Origin: Clostridia bacterium
Lineage (GTDB): Bacteria > Bacillota > Clostridia > Lachnospirales > CAG-274
Reading direction: 5' to 3'
Assembly: GCA_030524425.1 (NCBI GenBank)
Contig: JAUNGN010000021.1
Coordinates: 1-40,053, forward strand
Length of the DNA stretch: 40,053 nucleotides
Under the pieces are notes generated by a model. The model saw only the letters and a program-made list of their open reading frames with translations, was not told where the DNA came from and did no database searches. Positions 8,537 to 17,691 of the stretch are shown here, in pieces; the stretch's first letter is position 1, and every line of letters starts with the position of its first letter. A program made the position numbers and the translations under genes.

Positions 8537-8565
8537 TTGACAAATTATTGAATATGTATTATAAT
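8537..8565 (+). promoter_or_regulatory. Perfect sigma-A promoter for the SDR gene
   Basis: TTGACA (8537-8542), a 17-nt spacer and TATAAT (8560-8565) match the consensus exactly. Transcription would start near 8572, leaving a ~35-nt leader with GGAGG 8 nt before the ATG at 8608. Confidence 0.9.
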
Positions 8566-8607
8566 TATTGTAAAGCAATATGCTTAATAATTTTTGGAGG
8601 TAAAAAA

Positions 8608-9405
8608 ATGAGCATTGATTTTTCATTAAATGGTAAAGTTGCACTTGTAACAGGTGCATCATACGGTATTGGTTTTGCTATTGCTTCAGGCATGGCAAAG
8701 GCCGGTGCTACAATCGTATTTAACGATATTAAGCAGGAATTAGTAGACAAGGGTATTGCTGCTTATAAGGAAGAAGGCATTGACGCTCACGGTTATGTTT
8801 GTGACGTTACAAACGAAGATGCCGTTAACGAAATGGTAGCTGCTATTGAAAAGGAAGTTGGCGTTATTGACATTCTTGTAAACAATGCCGGTATTATCAA
8901 GAGAATTCCTATGTGTGAAATGACTGCAGCTGAGTTCCGCCAGGTTATCGATGTTGACTTAAATGCGCCTTTCATCGTTTCTAAGGCAGTTATCCCTTCA
9001 ATGATTAAGAAGGGTCACGGTAAAATTATTAACATCTGCTCTATGATGTCTGAGTTAGGCAGAGAAACAGTTTCTGCTTACGCTGCTGCCAAGGGTGGTC
9101 TTAAGATGCTTACAAGAAACATCTGCTCTGAGTATGGTGAGTACAATATCCAGTGTAACGGTATTGGACCCGGTTATATTGAAACTCCACAGACTGCTCC
9201 TTTAAGAGAAATCCAGCCTGATGGTTCAAGACATCCATTTGACCAGTTCATCATAGCTAAGACTCCTGCTGCAAGATGGTTAAAGCCTGAAGAATTAGCA
9301 GGTCCTGCTGTATTCTTAGCTTCTGAGGCTTCTAATGCAGTTAATGGTCATGTATTATATGTAGACGGTGGTATCCTTGCTTACATCGGCAAACAGCCTA
9401 AGTAA
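8608..9405 (+). CDS. SDR oxidoreductase, gluconate 5-dehydrogenase type
   Basis: The protein is 265 aa. The ATG at 8608 follows TTTTTGGAGGTAAAAAA; an earlier in-frame ATG at 8548 lies inside the promoter. The fold is classical SDR: TGASYGIG dinucleotide-binding loop near the N-terminus, NNAGI, and the catalytic Ser (ICSMMSE) with YAAAK Tyr/Lys. The C-terminal segment ARWLKPEELAGPAVFLASEA and the ending GGILAYIGKQP closely resemble proteins annotated as gluconate 5-dehydrogenase, which interconvert gluconate and 5-ketogluconate with NAD(P)H; related KduD enzymes act on uronate-derived ketoacids, so the substrate is uncertain. The gene stands alone, with a consensus promoter and a following terminator. 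Its codons (AAG, GGT, GCT, ATC) look optimised compared with the AT-rich neighbours, suggesting high expression. Confidence 0.88.
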   Translation: MSIDFSLNGKVALVTGASYGIGFAIASGMAKAGATIVFNDIKQELVDKGIAAYKEEGIDAHGYVCDVTNEDAVNEMVAAIEKEVGVIDILVNNAGIIKRIPMCEMTAAEFRQVIDVDLNAPFIVSKAVIPSMIKKGHGKIINICSMMSELGRETVSAYAAAKGGLKMLTRNICSEYGEYNIQCNGIGPGYIETPQTAPLREIQPDGSRHPFDQFIIAKTPAARWLKPEELAGPAVFLASEASNAVNGHVLYVDGGILAYIGKQPK

Positions 9406-9498
9406 TTAATATTATAAGAAGTTAATACTTATTGTTGCTGTGCGCTCTGTTTTCACAGCTTCCCTGTTCCCCGGGGTAATATAATTACATATAAATTT

Positions 9499-9540
9499 AG
9501 CCTGTCCAAATAAAACATAAAACCATGGACAGGCTTTTTT
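9499..9540 (+). terminator. Rho-independent terminator after the SDR gene
   Basis: AGCCTGTCC (9499-9507) pairs with GGACAGGCT (9527-9535) around a 19-nt loop, followed by TTTTTT. A weaker GCTGTG/CACAGC hairpin lies just before it (9437-9459). Confidence 0.82.
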
Positions 9541-9541
9541 A

Positions 9542-10165
9542 TTAAAATATTTTCAATAAATCCTCAAATTTCTCAATTCTGTAATCATATCCGTCTGCAC
9601 TTCCAAAGCCATATGCAGCATACACAAAAGGAATTTCGGCATCAACAGCAGATTGTCTGTCACCCTGAGTATCTCCTATATAAACAGAATTTTTAAGCTT
9701 GTTCCTTTCAATAATTATCTTATTATTCTCACCTTTTGTAAGTCCGGTTTCTCCAAAACTTAATACATCGGTAAAATATTTGCCGGTACCATTCCCCTCA
9801 AAAAAGCTTTCGATATATCCCACCTGACAATTACTTACTATAAAAAGTTTATATTTTTTACTCAATTTATCAAGTGTTTCTAAAACCCTTGGAAAAAGTT
9901 TGCCTCCGTGTTCTGACAGATATTCATTTTCAAGAACACAGCACTTATCTAAAAGACTCATTCTCATATTATGTTCAGTATCGGGGAAAAGCTTTTCTGC
10001 TATTTTATCCATAGGCAGACCCATACACCCCTCTAATTCCTTAACTGTTATAGGTTCAGTTCTTACATCAGAATATTCTTTAAGTATAATATTCCATGTC
10101 TTGCATATACCATCGGTTGCATCCCACAATGTTCCATCTAAATCAAATATAAGACCATCAAACAT
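9542..10165 (-). CDS. HAD-superfamily phosphatase (phosphoglycolate phosphatase-like)
   Basis: The protein is 207 aa. I use the ATG at 10165, which has AAGGAGAGC upstream; an in-frame TTG 21 nt earlier has no suitable site. HAD motifs are all present: motif I FDLDGTLWD (nucleophile and acid/base Asp), motif II VSNCQ, the Lys of motif III in LTKGENNK, and motif IV GDTQGD. The ~80-residue helical cap between motifs I and II is the C1 type seen in phosphoglycolate phosphatases and PpaX-like pyrophosphatases. Substrate cannot be named from sequence. It has its own promoter directly after the terminator of the amino acid transporter, so it is transcribed separately. Confidence 0.85.
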   Translation of the reverse strand: MFDGLIFDLDGTLWDATDGICKTWNIILKEYSDVRTEPITVKELEGCMGLPMDKIAEKLFPDTEHNMRMSLLDKCCVLENEYLSEHGGKLFPRVLETLDKLSKKYKLFIVSNCQVGYIESFFEGNGTGKYFTDVLSFGETGLTKGENNKIIIERNKLKNSVYIGDTQGDRQSAVDAEIPFVYAAYGFGSADGYDYRIEKFEDLLKIF

Positions 10166-10201
10166 ATTGCTCTCCTTATTAACCAATTTCTATTGCTATA
10201 T

Positions 10202-10230
10202 ATTTTACCACAGTGAAAGATTCTATTCAA
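10202..10230 (-). promoter_or_regulatory. Promoter of the HAD phosphatase gene
   Basis: On the minus strand TTGAAT (10225-10230), a 17-nt spacer and TAAAAT (10202-10207) precede the gene by about 35 nt. It begins right next to the terminator of the upstream operon. Confidence 0.65.
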
Positions 10231-10231
10231 C

Positions 10232-10263
10232 AAAAAAATGCAATGAAAACCATTGCATTTTTT
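10232..10263 (-). terminator. Terminator of the amino acid ABC transporter operon
   Basis: AAAAAAATGCAATG (from 10232) and CATTGCATTTTTT (10251-10263) form a hairpin with an AAAAC loop, 5 nt beyond the ATPase stop. A and T runs on both sides make it potentially bidirectional. Confidence 0.85.
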
Positions 10264-10268
10264 ATTGA

Positions 10269-10997
10269 TTATAAAACCTTGTTTAAGAATGATACAGTTC
10301 TTGGATTTTTCGGATTTCCAAATATTTGTTCGGGAGTGCCCTCCTCAACAATATAACCGCCGTCCATAAACAGAACTCTGTCTGCAACCTCTCTCGCAAA
10401 ACCCATTTCGTGAGTAACAACTATCATTGTCATTTTCTGCTTGGCAAGGTCCTTCATTACATCAAGAACCTCTCCAACCATTTCAGGATCAAGAGCTGAT
10501 GTGGGTTCATCAAAAAGCATTAAATCAGGATTCATTGCCAATGCTCGTACAATAGCAACTCTCTGCTGCTGACCACCGCTGAGCTGAGACGGATAAGAAT
10601 CCTTCTTATCTGCAAGTCCTACTCTTGTAAGAAGCTCAATAGCCTTCTTATCTGCCTCATCTTTACCCATTTTTTTAAGTTCAACAGGTGCCATTGTTAT
10701 ATTTTTCTGTACTGTTAAATTCGGAAACAAATTAAACTGCTGAAAAACCATACCAACATTTTCTCTTACCTTGTTGATATTAATTTTCTTATCGGTTATT
10801 TCATTGTCATCAACAATAATACTGCCTCCTGATGGATTTTCAAGCTTGTTAATACATCTTAAAAACGTACTTTTACCTGAACCCGACGGACCAATCAGAC
10901 AAACAACTTCACCCTCGTGTACCTCAAGATTAATATCCTTGAGAACTTCAAGTGAGCCGAATTTTTTCTGCAAATTATTTACTCTTACCTTTATCAA
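10269..10997 (-). CDS. glnQ: Polar amino acid ABC transporter ATPase (GlnQ-type)
   Basis: The protein is 242 aa, the usual length for GlnQ/HisP ATPases. Walker A is GPSGSGKST, the Q-loop is in VFQQFNLFP, the signature is [11 protein letters not shown], Walker B is [12 protein letters not shown] and the switch His is in VVTHEMG. It powers import through the permease encoded just upstream, whose 3' end it overlaps by 23 nt, a sign of translational coupling. It is the last gene of a binding protein-permease-ATPase operon and is followed by a terminator. The exact amino acid (Gln, Cys, Arg or another) is not decided by the ATPase. Confidence 0.93.
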   Translation of the reverse strand: MIKVRVNNLQKKFGSLEVLKDINLEVHEGEVVCLIGPSGSGKSTFLRCINKLENPSGGSIIVDDNEITDKKININKVRENVGMVFQQFNLFPNLTVQKNITMAPVELKKMGKDEADKKAIELLTRVGLADKKDSYPSQLSGGQQQRVAIVRALAMNPDLMLFDEPTSALDPEMVGEVLDVMKDLAKQKMTMIVVTHEMGFAREVADRVLFMDGGYIVEEGTPEQIFGNPKNPRTVSFLNKVL

Positions 10998-11649
10998 TTG
11001 AGACCCTCCTTTCTATGTATTTAGAAAGCTTTGTCAGCAGATAAATGATAATAAAGTAAAGTGCACCAATAATTATCCATACGGCAAAAGCCTTGTAAGT
11101 AGTGGCCACTATCTGTTTACCCTGGAATGTAAGCTCTGTCAGACCTATAACGGAAATGATAGAAGTATCCTTAAGGGTAATAATAAACTGATTTACAATT
11201 GATGGAATTACAATTCTAAACGCCTGAGGAAGTATTACCTTAGTCATAGCCTTATGATAAGGAAGACCAAGGCTTCGTGCAGCCTCCATTTGACCTTTAT
11301 TTACGGCCTGAATACCACCTCTGAATATTTCAGAAAGATAAGCTCCTGCATTTAAACTAAGCGTGATAACTCCGGCAGTAATAGCAGTAAATTTAAAAGG
11401 AACATTAAAGACATCTTTTATAAAGGATGGTATACCAAAATAAACAACGTATACCTGAACTAAAACAGGTGTACCTCTTATAATATTAAGATAAATGGTA
11501 TTTATAAACTTAAAATACTTTGTTAATCCGCACAGACATGCAAACAAACCTAATATTACAGCAAAGGGTAATGTAATTACTGTCAGTTTTATAGTCATAA
11601 GACCTGCTTGAATAAGCAAAGGCCAATATTCCTGCAACAACTCTATCAT
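10975..11649 (-). CDS. Polar amino acid ABC transporter permease (HisM/GlnP family)
   Basis: The protein is 224 aa with about five membrane segments, the first being [20 protein letters not shown]. It has the family hallmarks RGTPVLVQ and [20 protein letters not shown] followed by ARSLG, the EAA loop that contacts the ATPase. Only one permease gene is present, so it would act as a homodimer. It overlaps the ATPase gene by 23 nt and lies 16 nt after the binding-protein gene. The charged tail [12 protein letters not shown] is cytoplasmic. Confidence 0.93.
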   Translation of the reverse strand: MIELLQEYWPLLIQAGLMTIKLTVITLPFAVILGLFACLCGLTKYFKFINTIYLNIIRGTPVLVQVYVVYFGIPSFIKDVFNVPFKFTAITAGVITLSLNAGAYLSEIFRGGIQAVNKGQMEAARSLGLPYHKAMTKVILPQAFRIVIPSIVNQFIITLKDTSIISVIGLTELTFQGKQIVATTYKAFAVWIIIGALYFIIIYLLTKLSKYIERRVSIDKGKSK

Positions 11650-11665
11650 AATTTACTCCTTAACC

Positions 11666-12430
11666 TTATTCTGCAATATACTTATCTAAAATTTCCTGAT
11701 ACTTGCCGTTTTTCTTTAACTTATCAAGACCATCATTAAACTGCTGTAATAATTCAGCGTTCTGTCCCTTAGGTACAGCAAAACCATAGCTTGAGCCCTG
11801 CTCCTTATCAGTTACAGTCTTTAAACCAACACCCTGAGTAATTGCATAACCAAGAACAGGATAATCTTCAAAACATGCAACAGTGTTACCTAACTTAACA
11901 TCCTCGTACATTGTAGCAGAGTCCTCAAATGTAACAATCTCAAATCCATACTGATCCTTAATACTGTCAGCAAAAGCTGAGCCCTCTGTACCGGTCTTAA
12001 CAGCCACCTTCTGACCGTTTAAATCCTCATAACCGTTAACAGTATCATTATTTTCAGCAACGCCCATAATTACACCGCTGTCAAAATATGGCTCTGAAAA
12101 ATCAAAGCTTTCCTTCCTCTTGTCAGTAATACTCATACCTGCAATTACACCGTCTACCTGCTGAGCCTCTAAGGCCTGTACAGCTGCATCAAAGCCTAAT
12201 GCCTTAACTTCATAATCAAAACCCTCTTCTGCAGCAACAGCAGCCAAAAGATCCATATCAATACCTTCCATTTCACCATTGGAATTCTGGAATTCAAATG
12301 GCGCAAATGTAGTATCCGTACCAATTACATACTTCTTGCCTGATGCCTCATCAGTACCTTCTGCCTGACCGCAGCCTGCAAATCCTGCTGCCATAAGCAT
12401 AGACATCATAATTGCAATAAACTTCTTCAT
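11666..12430 (-). CDS. Polar amino acid-binding lipoprotein (SBP family 3)
   Basis: The protein is 254 aa. A lipoprotein signal peptide (MKKFIAIMMSMLMAAGFAGC) gives lipid attachment at Cys20. The mature part opens with YVIGTDTTFAPFEFQN and MEGIDMDLLAAVA, the signature of GlnH/ArtJ-type solute-binding proteins, followed by GMSITDKRKESFDFSEPY. It captures amino acid outside the membrane for the permease/ATPase pair encoded downstream. ATG is preceded by CAGGAGGTAAAAATT. It is the first gene of the operon and sits behind a TATAAT promoter. GlnH-like or cystine-type specificity is possible; the ligand is not determined. Confidence 0.92.
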   Translation of the reverse strand: MKKFIAIMMSMLMAAGFAGCGQAEGTDEASGKKYVIGTDTTFAPFEFQNSNGEMEGIDMDLLAAVAAEEGFDYEVKALGFDAAVQALEAQQVDGVIAGMSITDKRKESFDFSEPYFDSGVIMGVAENNDTVNGYEDLNGQKVAVKTGTEGSAFADSIKDQYGFEIVTFEDSATMYEDVKLGNTVACFEDYPVLGYAITQGVGLKTVTDKEQGSSYGFAVPKGQNAELLQQFNDGLDKLKKNGKYQEILDKYIAE

Positions 12431-12470
12431 AATTTTTACCTCCTGTACAATAAAATTAATTACAACTACT

Positions 12471-12499
12471 ATTATACTACATTTTTAATAATTTTACAA
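12471..12499 (-). promoter_or_regulatory. Promoter of the polar amino acid transporter operon
   Basis: On the minus strand TTGTAA (12494-12499), 17 nt, TATAAT (12471-12476), followed by a ~35-nt leader to the binding-protein ATG. Confidence 0.72.
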
Positions 12500-12568
12500 T
12501 AATTTAACAAAGATAAATTTTATTTGTATATAAAAAGTTTATTTATTGATTGGGTTTATTCTGCTAAT

Positions 12569-13744
12569 TTAATTCAATAAATCCAGTTGTTGATAATGAT
12601 TTATTGGCTTCCAATTTTTTTCCGGCCTGACTATGCAAAATATATATATTAATAACCAAAAAATAAAAATAAACGGGAACACAGCATAACTTTTAAATGA
12701 TAGATAAGAAATATTTTTATCAATTTTAGAAGAAATGTATGAACATACATAAGCTATTATATAATATAGACCAAAAAGAAGAAAATAAGATTTATATATA
12801 AAAAATAATATTGATATTGCCGCAATAATATTTATATAACAGACATTAGTAAACAATATTACCCCACTAAATATAAAATTGCATTTAAAAATTTTTAAAA
12901 AAAATATCTTACAAATATCTAACTGTCCTGATATCCATCTTCTTTGCTGCATAAATGAATCTACATAATTATTAGGTTGCAAACAAAATACTTTCATATC
13001 TTCACAATAATGTATATGATTATTTCCTAATAGTAATTTAAAAGATAACTCTACATCCTCAATTAAAGACTTTGTTCTTATGTCAATTTCAGACAAAATT
13101 CTACTTGAAATACAAAAGCCTTTTCCTGCAAGCAAAACAGATTTTTTCTCAATTGAAAGTATTTTGAAAAAATAATTATTAATAAATGATTGCAATATAA
13201 TATTAAAGCTAGACATAATGTTTTTATCATTGTTTGAGATAATAATTTTTCCTTGAACTACCTCTATTCCATTTTTATATTCATAATCCACAGCATTAAA
13301 AAAATTTTTTTCAACAAATGTATCTGCATCTATAAAACAAATCATATCATATTTTTTTATCATGTTTTTATATTTAATAAAAAATGACTCAATTATGCCG
13401 CCCTTATTTTTATTTTTATTTATTAAATCACTGATTACATATGCCCCCTCTGATTTTGATAAATTAATTGTATTATCAGAGCATCTATCTGCTATGACAG
13501 CTACTGAAATTAGTTCTTTAGGATAATTAGCTTCATAAATTTTTTTTATGGTCTCCTTTATTATTTTTTCCTCATTATACGCAGGTATTAATACTAAAAT
13601 CTTAGTTGTCTGTTTTACATTTGAATATATATTATAACTGTTATTGTTACTATCATTATCACTATTATTTTTAATTTTTATCGTACTATTACAAAAATAC
13701 AATAAAAATATAAACATTAATATAAAATATATATGTCCCAACAT
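12569..13744 (-). CDS. Processive-type family 2 glycosyltransferase, membrane-bound
   Basis: The protein is 391 aa. After one N-terminal membrane segment and an Asn/Ser-rich low-complexity linker (residues ~26-42) comes a GT-A domain: VLIPAYNEE, ADRCSD, the metal-binding DAD at 139-141, ED at 229-230 in SLIEDVELSF, and QQRRW at 266-270. DxD plus ED plus QxxRW is the signature of cellulose, hyaluronan and poly-GlcNAc type synthases, which build a polysaccharide at the membrane. About three or four C-terminal membrane segments follow. ATG is preceded by CAGGAG. The gene is much more AT-rich than the flanking operons and pairs with a small membrane protein gene 20 nt upstream, suggesting acquisition as a unit. 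The product polymer is unknown. Confidence 0.88.
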   Translation of the reverse strand: MLGHIYFILMFIFLLYFCNSTIKIKNNSDNDSNNNSYNIYSNVKQTTKILVLIPAYNEEKIIKETIKKIYEANYPKELISVAVIADRCSDNTINLSKSEGAYVISDLINKNKNKGGIIESFFIKYKNMIKKYDMICFIDADTFVEKNFFNAVDYEYKNGIEVVQGKIIISNNDKNIMSSFNIILQSFINNYFFKILSIEKKSVLLAGKGFCISSRILSEIDIRTKSLIEDVELSFKLLLGNNHIHYCEDMKVFCLQPNNYVDSFMQQRRWISGQLDICKIFFLKIFKCNFIFSGVILFTNVCYINIIAAISILFFIYKSYFLLFGLYYIIAYVCSYISSKIDKNISYLSFKSYAVFPFIFIFWLLIYIFCIVRPEKNWKPINHYQQLDLLN

Positions 13745-13764
13745 ATTAAATTAACTCCTGCACA

Positions 13765-14259
13765 CTATATTTTTTGTTCCATATGTATATATTCTTCACA
13801 CCAAATATAAGCATTATTAAAATTTTCAGCAATTTCCTTTTCATCATTAAGTAATGTATTTTTTAAAATAGCCTCCTCCATCTTTACAGAACAAACAGAA
13901 AATGTATCAATATATTTCTGAAATGGAAACAATAAACTAATTGCATCACAGGATGATGAAATAACTAAAATAATATTTGTAAACCGGATTTTTTCTATAA
14001 CACTATAAGTTAGAACAAGTGTTAATATAATTGCAATTATTCTAAGTCCGTATGAAAAGGTAGTATAGAATAAAAATAATCTTCTATAAGAAGTTGACTT
14101 TGAAAAAAAGAAGCTATATTTATTAATATCTATTTCTAAATCTCCCCAATATTTTTTAATTTTATTCGATTCCAAATTTGTTCTTGATATTTTATGCACA
14201 TAACATATAAAAAATATTAAAATTAAGATAGCTAAAATTAAAGCAATTAGTAATCCCAC
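13765..14259 (-). CDS. Small membrane protein with a TM pair, possibly SLATT-like
   Basis: The protein is 164 aa with a GTG start preceded by AAGGGGAATAAATT. It has an N-terminal membrane segment (LLIALILAILILIFFICYV), a ~45-residue charged section with YWGDLEIDI, a membrane hairpin (LRIIAIILTLVLTYSVI and TNIILVISSSCDAISLLFPF), then a helical soluble tail of ~45 residues containing VKMEEAILKNTLLNDEKE. The 2TM-plus-helix arrangement resembles SLATT/DUF4231-type proteins, which are proposed pore-forming effectors, but the match is by shape only. It is immediately upstream of the glycosyltransferase and equally AT-rich, so a helper for polymer synthesis or export is just as likely. Confidence 0.68.
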   Translation of the reverse strand: MGLLIALILAILILIFFICYVHKISRTNLESNKIKKYWGDLEIDINKYSFFFSKSTSYRRLFLFYTTFSYGLRIIAIILTLVLTYSVIEKIRFTNIILVISSSCDAISLLFPFQKYIDTFSVCSVKMEEAILKNTLLNDEKEIAENFNNAYIWCEEYIHMEQKI

Positions 14260-14352
14260 AATTTATTCCCCTTAAAAAATATTTAATTTATATAATAACT
14301 TATCGTTACTTTTATAATAACTCCCTACGTAAAAAATTATATTAATTACAAA

Positions 14353-14380
14353 AGCCTTGAAATTTCTGCGTTTCAAGGCT
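14353..14380 (-). terminator. Terminator after guaA, end of the long housekeeping operon
   Basis: AGCCTTGAAA and TTTCAAGGCT form a perfect 10-bp stem with an 8-nt loop; on the minus strand the stem is followed by TTTGT. It lies just past the guaA stop. Confidence 0.83.
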
Positions 14381-14392
14381 AAAAATACTATT

Positions 14393-15922
14393 TTATTCCC
14401 ACTCTATAGTTGAAGGCGGCTTAGAAGTAATATCATACACAATTCTATTAACAGACTTAACCTCATTAACAATTCTGCTGCTAATCTTAGCCAGCACATC
14501 ATAAGGTATTCTTGCAAAATCAGCCGTCATAAAGTCAGAAGTAGTTACACCTCTTAAAGCAAGTGTATAATCATATGTTCTGAAATCGCCCATTACACCA
14601 ACACTTCTCATTGATGTAAGTACAGCAAAGTACTGGTTAATATCCCTATCCATGCCTGCTGCAGCAATTTCCTCTCTGAAAATAGCGTCAGCATCCTGTA
14701 AAATTTCAACCTTTTCCTGAGTAATTTCACCAATAATTCTGATAGCAAGACCTGGACCCGGGAATGGCTGACGCCATACAAGATAATCAGCTAAACCAAG
14801 TTCAATACCAAGCTGTCTTACCTCATCCTTAAATAAAAGTCTTAAAGGCTCTACAATATCCTTAAAATCAACATAATCAGGCAAACCGCCTACATTATGA
14901 TGACTCTTAATAACTGCAGCATCACCTGCACCTGATTCAATAACATCAGGGTAAATTGTACCCTGTGCAAGGAAGTCAACAGTACCAATCTTCTTTGCCT
15001 CGTCCTCAAAAACCCTGATAAATTCTTCACCTATAATTTTTCTCTTTGTTTCAGGGTCAGATACACCTGCAAGCTTGCCTAAAAATCTCTCTCCTGCATT
15101 AACTCTTACAAAGTTAACATCCCAGTCAGCAAATGCAGCCTCAACCTCATCACCCTCGTTCTTTCTCATAAGACCGTGGTCAACAAATATACAGGTAAGC
15201 TGATTGCCAACAGCCTTAGATAAAAGTGCTGCAAGAACAGAGCTGTCAACTCCGCCTGAAAGAGCAAGTAAAACCTTACCATTGCCAACTTTTTCTCTTA
15301 CATCCTTAATAGCTGTCTGAGCATAGTTGCTCATACTCCAGTCACCTGAACACTCACATACTTCATAAAGAAAGTTTTTAAGCATAGCTGTACCGTTTTC
15401 AGTATGCATAACCTCAGGATGGTACTGAATACCATAAAGCTTTCTTTCAGCATTTTCCATAGCAGCAACAGGACAGTCTGCGGTATAGGCAACTGACTTA
15501 AAGCCTTTTGGGAGCTCACTTATGTAATCAGTGTGGCTCATCCATGTAACACCCTCAGCAGGAAGTCCCTTAAACAATAAACCTGTTGTATCAAATTTAG
15601 TATCAGTCTTTCCATACTCACTTACTTCAGCAGAAGAAACCTTGCCGCCAACCAAGTGTGCCATTAACTGACAACCATAGCAAATACCAAGCACAGGTAT
15701 ACCTAATTCAAAAATCTCCTTACTGATTGTAGGTGACTCCTCAAGGTAAACACTGTTCGGTCCACCTGTAAATATAATGCCCTTTGGATTTAAAGCCTTA
15801 ATTTCTTCAATAGAAGTCTTATAAGACTTAACCTCACAATAAACATTGCATTCACGGACTCTTCTTGCAATCAGCTGATTATACTGACCGCCAAAGTCTA
15901 ATACAATAATTAATTCATGCAT
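14393..15922 (-). CDS. guaA: GMP synthase (glutamine-hydrolysing)
   Basis: The protein is 509 aa, full length. It converts XMP to GMP using glutamine and ATP. The N-terminal class I amidotransferase domain shows the nucleophile Cys81 in GICYG and the His168/Glu170 pair in YHPE. The ATP pyrophosphatase domain has the P-loop [10 protein letters not shown] near 220, followed by the dimerisation domain ending KPPSTIEWE, the conserved C-terminus. ATG is preceded by GGAGG. It is the last gene of the operon, 20 nt after an unknown membrane protein gene, and is followed by a terminator. No purine riboswitch is visible directly upstream because the gene is internal to the operon. Confidence 0.97.
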   Translation of the reverse strand: MHELIIVLDFGGQYNQLIARRVRECNVYCEVKSYKTSIEEIKALNPKGIIFTGGPNSVYLEESPTISKEIFELGIPVLGICYGCQLMAHLVGGKVSSAEVSEYGKTDTKFDTTGLLFKGLPAEGVTWMSHTDYISELPKGFKSVAYTADCPVAAMENAERKLYGIQYHPEVMHTENGTAMLKNFLYEVCECSGDWSMSNYAQTAIKDVREKVGNGKVLLALSGGVDSSVLAALLSKAVGNQLTCIFVDHGLMRKNEGDEVEAAFADWDVNFVRVNAGERFLGKLAGVSDPETKRKIIGEEFIRVFEDEAKKIGTVDFLAQGTIYPDVIESGAGDAAVIKSHHNVGGLPDYVDFKDIVEPLRLLFKDEVRQLGIELGLADYLVWRQPFPGPGLAIRIIGEITQEKVEILQDADAIFREEIAAAGMDRDINQYFAVLTSMRSVGVMGDFRTYDYTLALRGVTTSDFMTADFARIPYDVLAKISSRIVNEVKSVNRIVYDITSKPPSTIEWE

Positions 15923-15942
15923 TAATTTTTTCCTCCATTTAT

Positions 15943-16509
15943 TTATTTCTTTAAATACATTCTTCTTGGGGTAAGATCCTTGTACATTGCCATAAGAATA
16001 TCTTCTCTCGGCTCAATAATAAACTTTTTTCTCTTACCCTTATATGTTGTTACAAAAACATATGTATTTCCAAGCACCTCACCGCTGCTGAAGTCTGCCG
16101 CAGTCAGCTTATCATACAATGCCAAATGCTCCTTATCATCAATATGTGTCATTATTTCAAATTCTGAAACTACACCTTCAAAAACTTTTTTTCGTTTTGA
16201 ACGATTCATTATAACATCAATATCAAGAGTGCCGTTTGTATAAGCATACTCATACTCTCTGTTAAGCTCCTTAATTTTTTTGACCGCTACATAAATATCT
16301 ATACCGACTATAATAAGAGTCAGCAATGTAAAGGCATAACCCATTCTGTCATCGCCATTATTAAAACTTATAGACGCCCTTGCCTGACAAACCTCCCAAA
16401 AAAAGAGAGCAATGGCAACGGCTATGCCTATTATATAAAGCCTTTTACTTCTTTCTTTCTGACCAAAATCCCTTTTAACCAGCTGTTCTTTGTAAACATC
16501 ACTTCTCAT
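15943..16509 (-). CDS. Conserved two-TM protein of unknown function
   Basis: The protein is 188 aa. A short basic N-terminus ([20 protein letters not shown]) leads into two membrane segments ([17 protein letters not shown] and [19 protein letters not shown]) and a soluble C-terminal half of ~110 residues. That half contains [15 protein letters not shown] and a string of basic stretches ([32 protein letters not shown]), so the tail is probably cytoplasmic. It resembles small Clostridia proteins I associate with DUF6106, but I am not certain of the family number. It lies 3 nt after ytfJ and 20 nt before guaA in the same operon. No function can be assigned. Confidence 0.78.
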   Translation of the reverse strand: MRSDVYKEQLVKRDFGQKERSKRLYIIGIAVAIALFFWEVCQARASISFNNGDDRMGYAFTLLTLIIVGIDIYVAVKKIKELNREYEYAYTNGTLDIDVIMNRSKRKKVFEGVVSEFEIMTHIDDKEHLALYDKLTAADFSSGEVLGNTYVFVTTYKGKRKKFIIEPREDILMAMYKDLTPRRMYLKK

Positions 16510-16512
16510 AGG

Positions 16513-16887
16513 CTATTCCTCATTTTCTACAGCATTGTTTTCTTTATCGGCAAAAAAGCTGAACTTATTTACAATACCCGGCACCATATCAATAAGCTTA
16601 TTAACACTGTTGCTGTCTTTAACATTAATAAGCTGAACAGCTCCCTTTGTAATTACCATAATTGCACTTGGTGTAATTTTAGCTCCCATACCGCCTGCCC
16701 CTGATGACTTACCATTCTTTTCAACCCTTGAATCAGAAGAGCCGGCACCCATACCAAAGGATACATCGACTAATGGTACAATGGTTATGCCATTCATTTC
16801 TATAGGCTCACCTACAACAGTTTTGCTGGAAACAAAGTTATCCAATTTACTAAACATGGTTTCTAAATTTTCGTTAAAGCTACCCAT
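16513..16887 (-). CDS. ytfJ: GerW/YtfJ-family sporulation protein
   Basis: The protein is 124 aa. The ATG at 16887 has GGAAGG about 9 nt upstream; a GTG 9 nt earlier would overlap that site. The family signature is intact: helix NENLETMFSKLDNFVSS, TVVGEPIEMNGITIVPLVDV, a Gly-rich block FGMGAGSSDSR...GAGGMGAKITP, and SAIMVITKGAVQLINV. In Bacillus GerW is needed for spore germination; many Clostridia keep it beside a DUF2953 gene, as here, where it overlaps that gene's stop by 8 nt. Its presence argues that the organism forms spores or descends from one that did. Confidence 0.93.
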   Translation of the reverse strand: MGSFNENLETMFSKLDNFVSSKTVVGEPIEMNGITIVPLVDVSFGMGAGSSDSRVEKNGKSSGAGGMGAKITPSAIMVITKGAVQLINVKDSNSVNKLIDMVPGIVNKFSFFADKENNAVENEE

Positions 16888-17683
16888 TAAACTCACCCTT
16901 CCAATAATCCTTTACTACAGGCCATACAGGCTTAGTAAAAACATACCTTGCAATAGGAAATAAAATAAGCCACAGATTAGTTCTTCCCTTAATATTAAAA
17001 TTCCCGGTCAATTCCTTATTTTCAAAATTTCCGTCAATATTAACATTTAAAGGCAAAAAAGTCTTAACAACAGATATTGCACCCAAAGCATTTCCCGTAT
17101 CAGCAGGATTGTCAAAACCTATAATACCATTTAATTCAAGCTTTTTAAAGCCTAAATTTTTAATAAGCCTTATTAAAAACTTCCATGTTGCCGAAATTAA
17201 TGAATTAATGCAATACTTGTCATTAAAGTTCTGTATAAACTTTATTTTTTCAATAATGTATGTTATAAAGTTTTTAATCTTAGTAAAAAAAGCTTTAATT
17301 TTTTTCACTATATTATATATTTTACTATTTTTTTCAATATTTGCAATACTTTTATTTATAATTTCACCGCTATTACATATATTTTTTTCATCTAAGTCAA
17401 TATTTATATTATCTCCCTCAGAATCATATTTAATATTACAAATACCAAAAGGCACATAAAAGAAATATTTTGTTTTTTCTTCATCGGTCTCATAATAGCC
17501 TTTTATCAATCCAAACAGCCACTTAAATTCTGCCTTAACCGTCACCTTTTCACATTTATTTCCTATAGCCTCAAAACGACAAAAATTAAATAATAAAACA
17601 GCCAAAATAAACAGCACTATGCCTAATACTGACGCAATCAATATTAATATAATTTTTAATATTGCCAACACAATACCAAGCAT
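16880..17683 (-). CDS. DUF2953 (YtfI-like) membrane-anchored protein
   Basis: The protein is 267 aa. An N-terminal membrane stretch (ILKIILILIASVLGIVLFIL) is followed by a soluble domain that opens with EFKWLFGLIKGYYE and contains the DUF2953 pattern GFDNPADTGNALGAISV. The C-terminal part NFNIKGRTNLWLILFPIARY is also typical. A long Lys/Ile-rich helical section lies in the middle. The function is not established; genes of this family commonly sit next to ytfJ, as here, so a sporulation link is likely. It overlaps ytfJ by 8 nt and starts 8 nt after an unknown gene. Confidence 0.87.
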   Translation of the reverse strand: MLGIVLAILKIILILIASVLGIVLFILAVLLFNFCRFEAIGNKCEKVTVKAEFKWLFGLIKGYYETDEEKTKYFFYVPFGICNIKYDSEGDNINIDLDEKNICNSGEIINKSIANIEKNSKIYNIVKKIKAFFTKIKNFITYIIEKIKFIQNFNDKYCINSLISATWKFLIRLIKNLGFKKLELNGIIGFDNPADTGNALGAISVVKTFLPLNVNIDGNFENKELTGNFNIKGRTNLWLILFPIARYVFTKPVWPVVKDYWKGEFNG

Positions 17684-17691
17684 AGCTTCAC

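Noticed and set aside
13621..13690. Triplet-like TTA/TCA repeat tract as a possible repeat array
   Set aside because: It encodes the Asn/Ser/Asp-rich linker of the glycosyltransferase in frame; it is low complexity, not a spaced repeat array.
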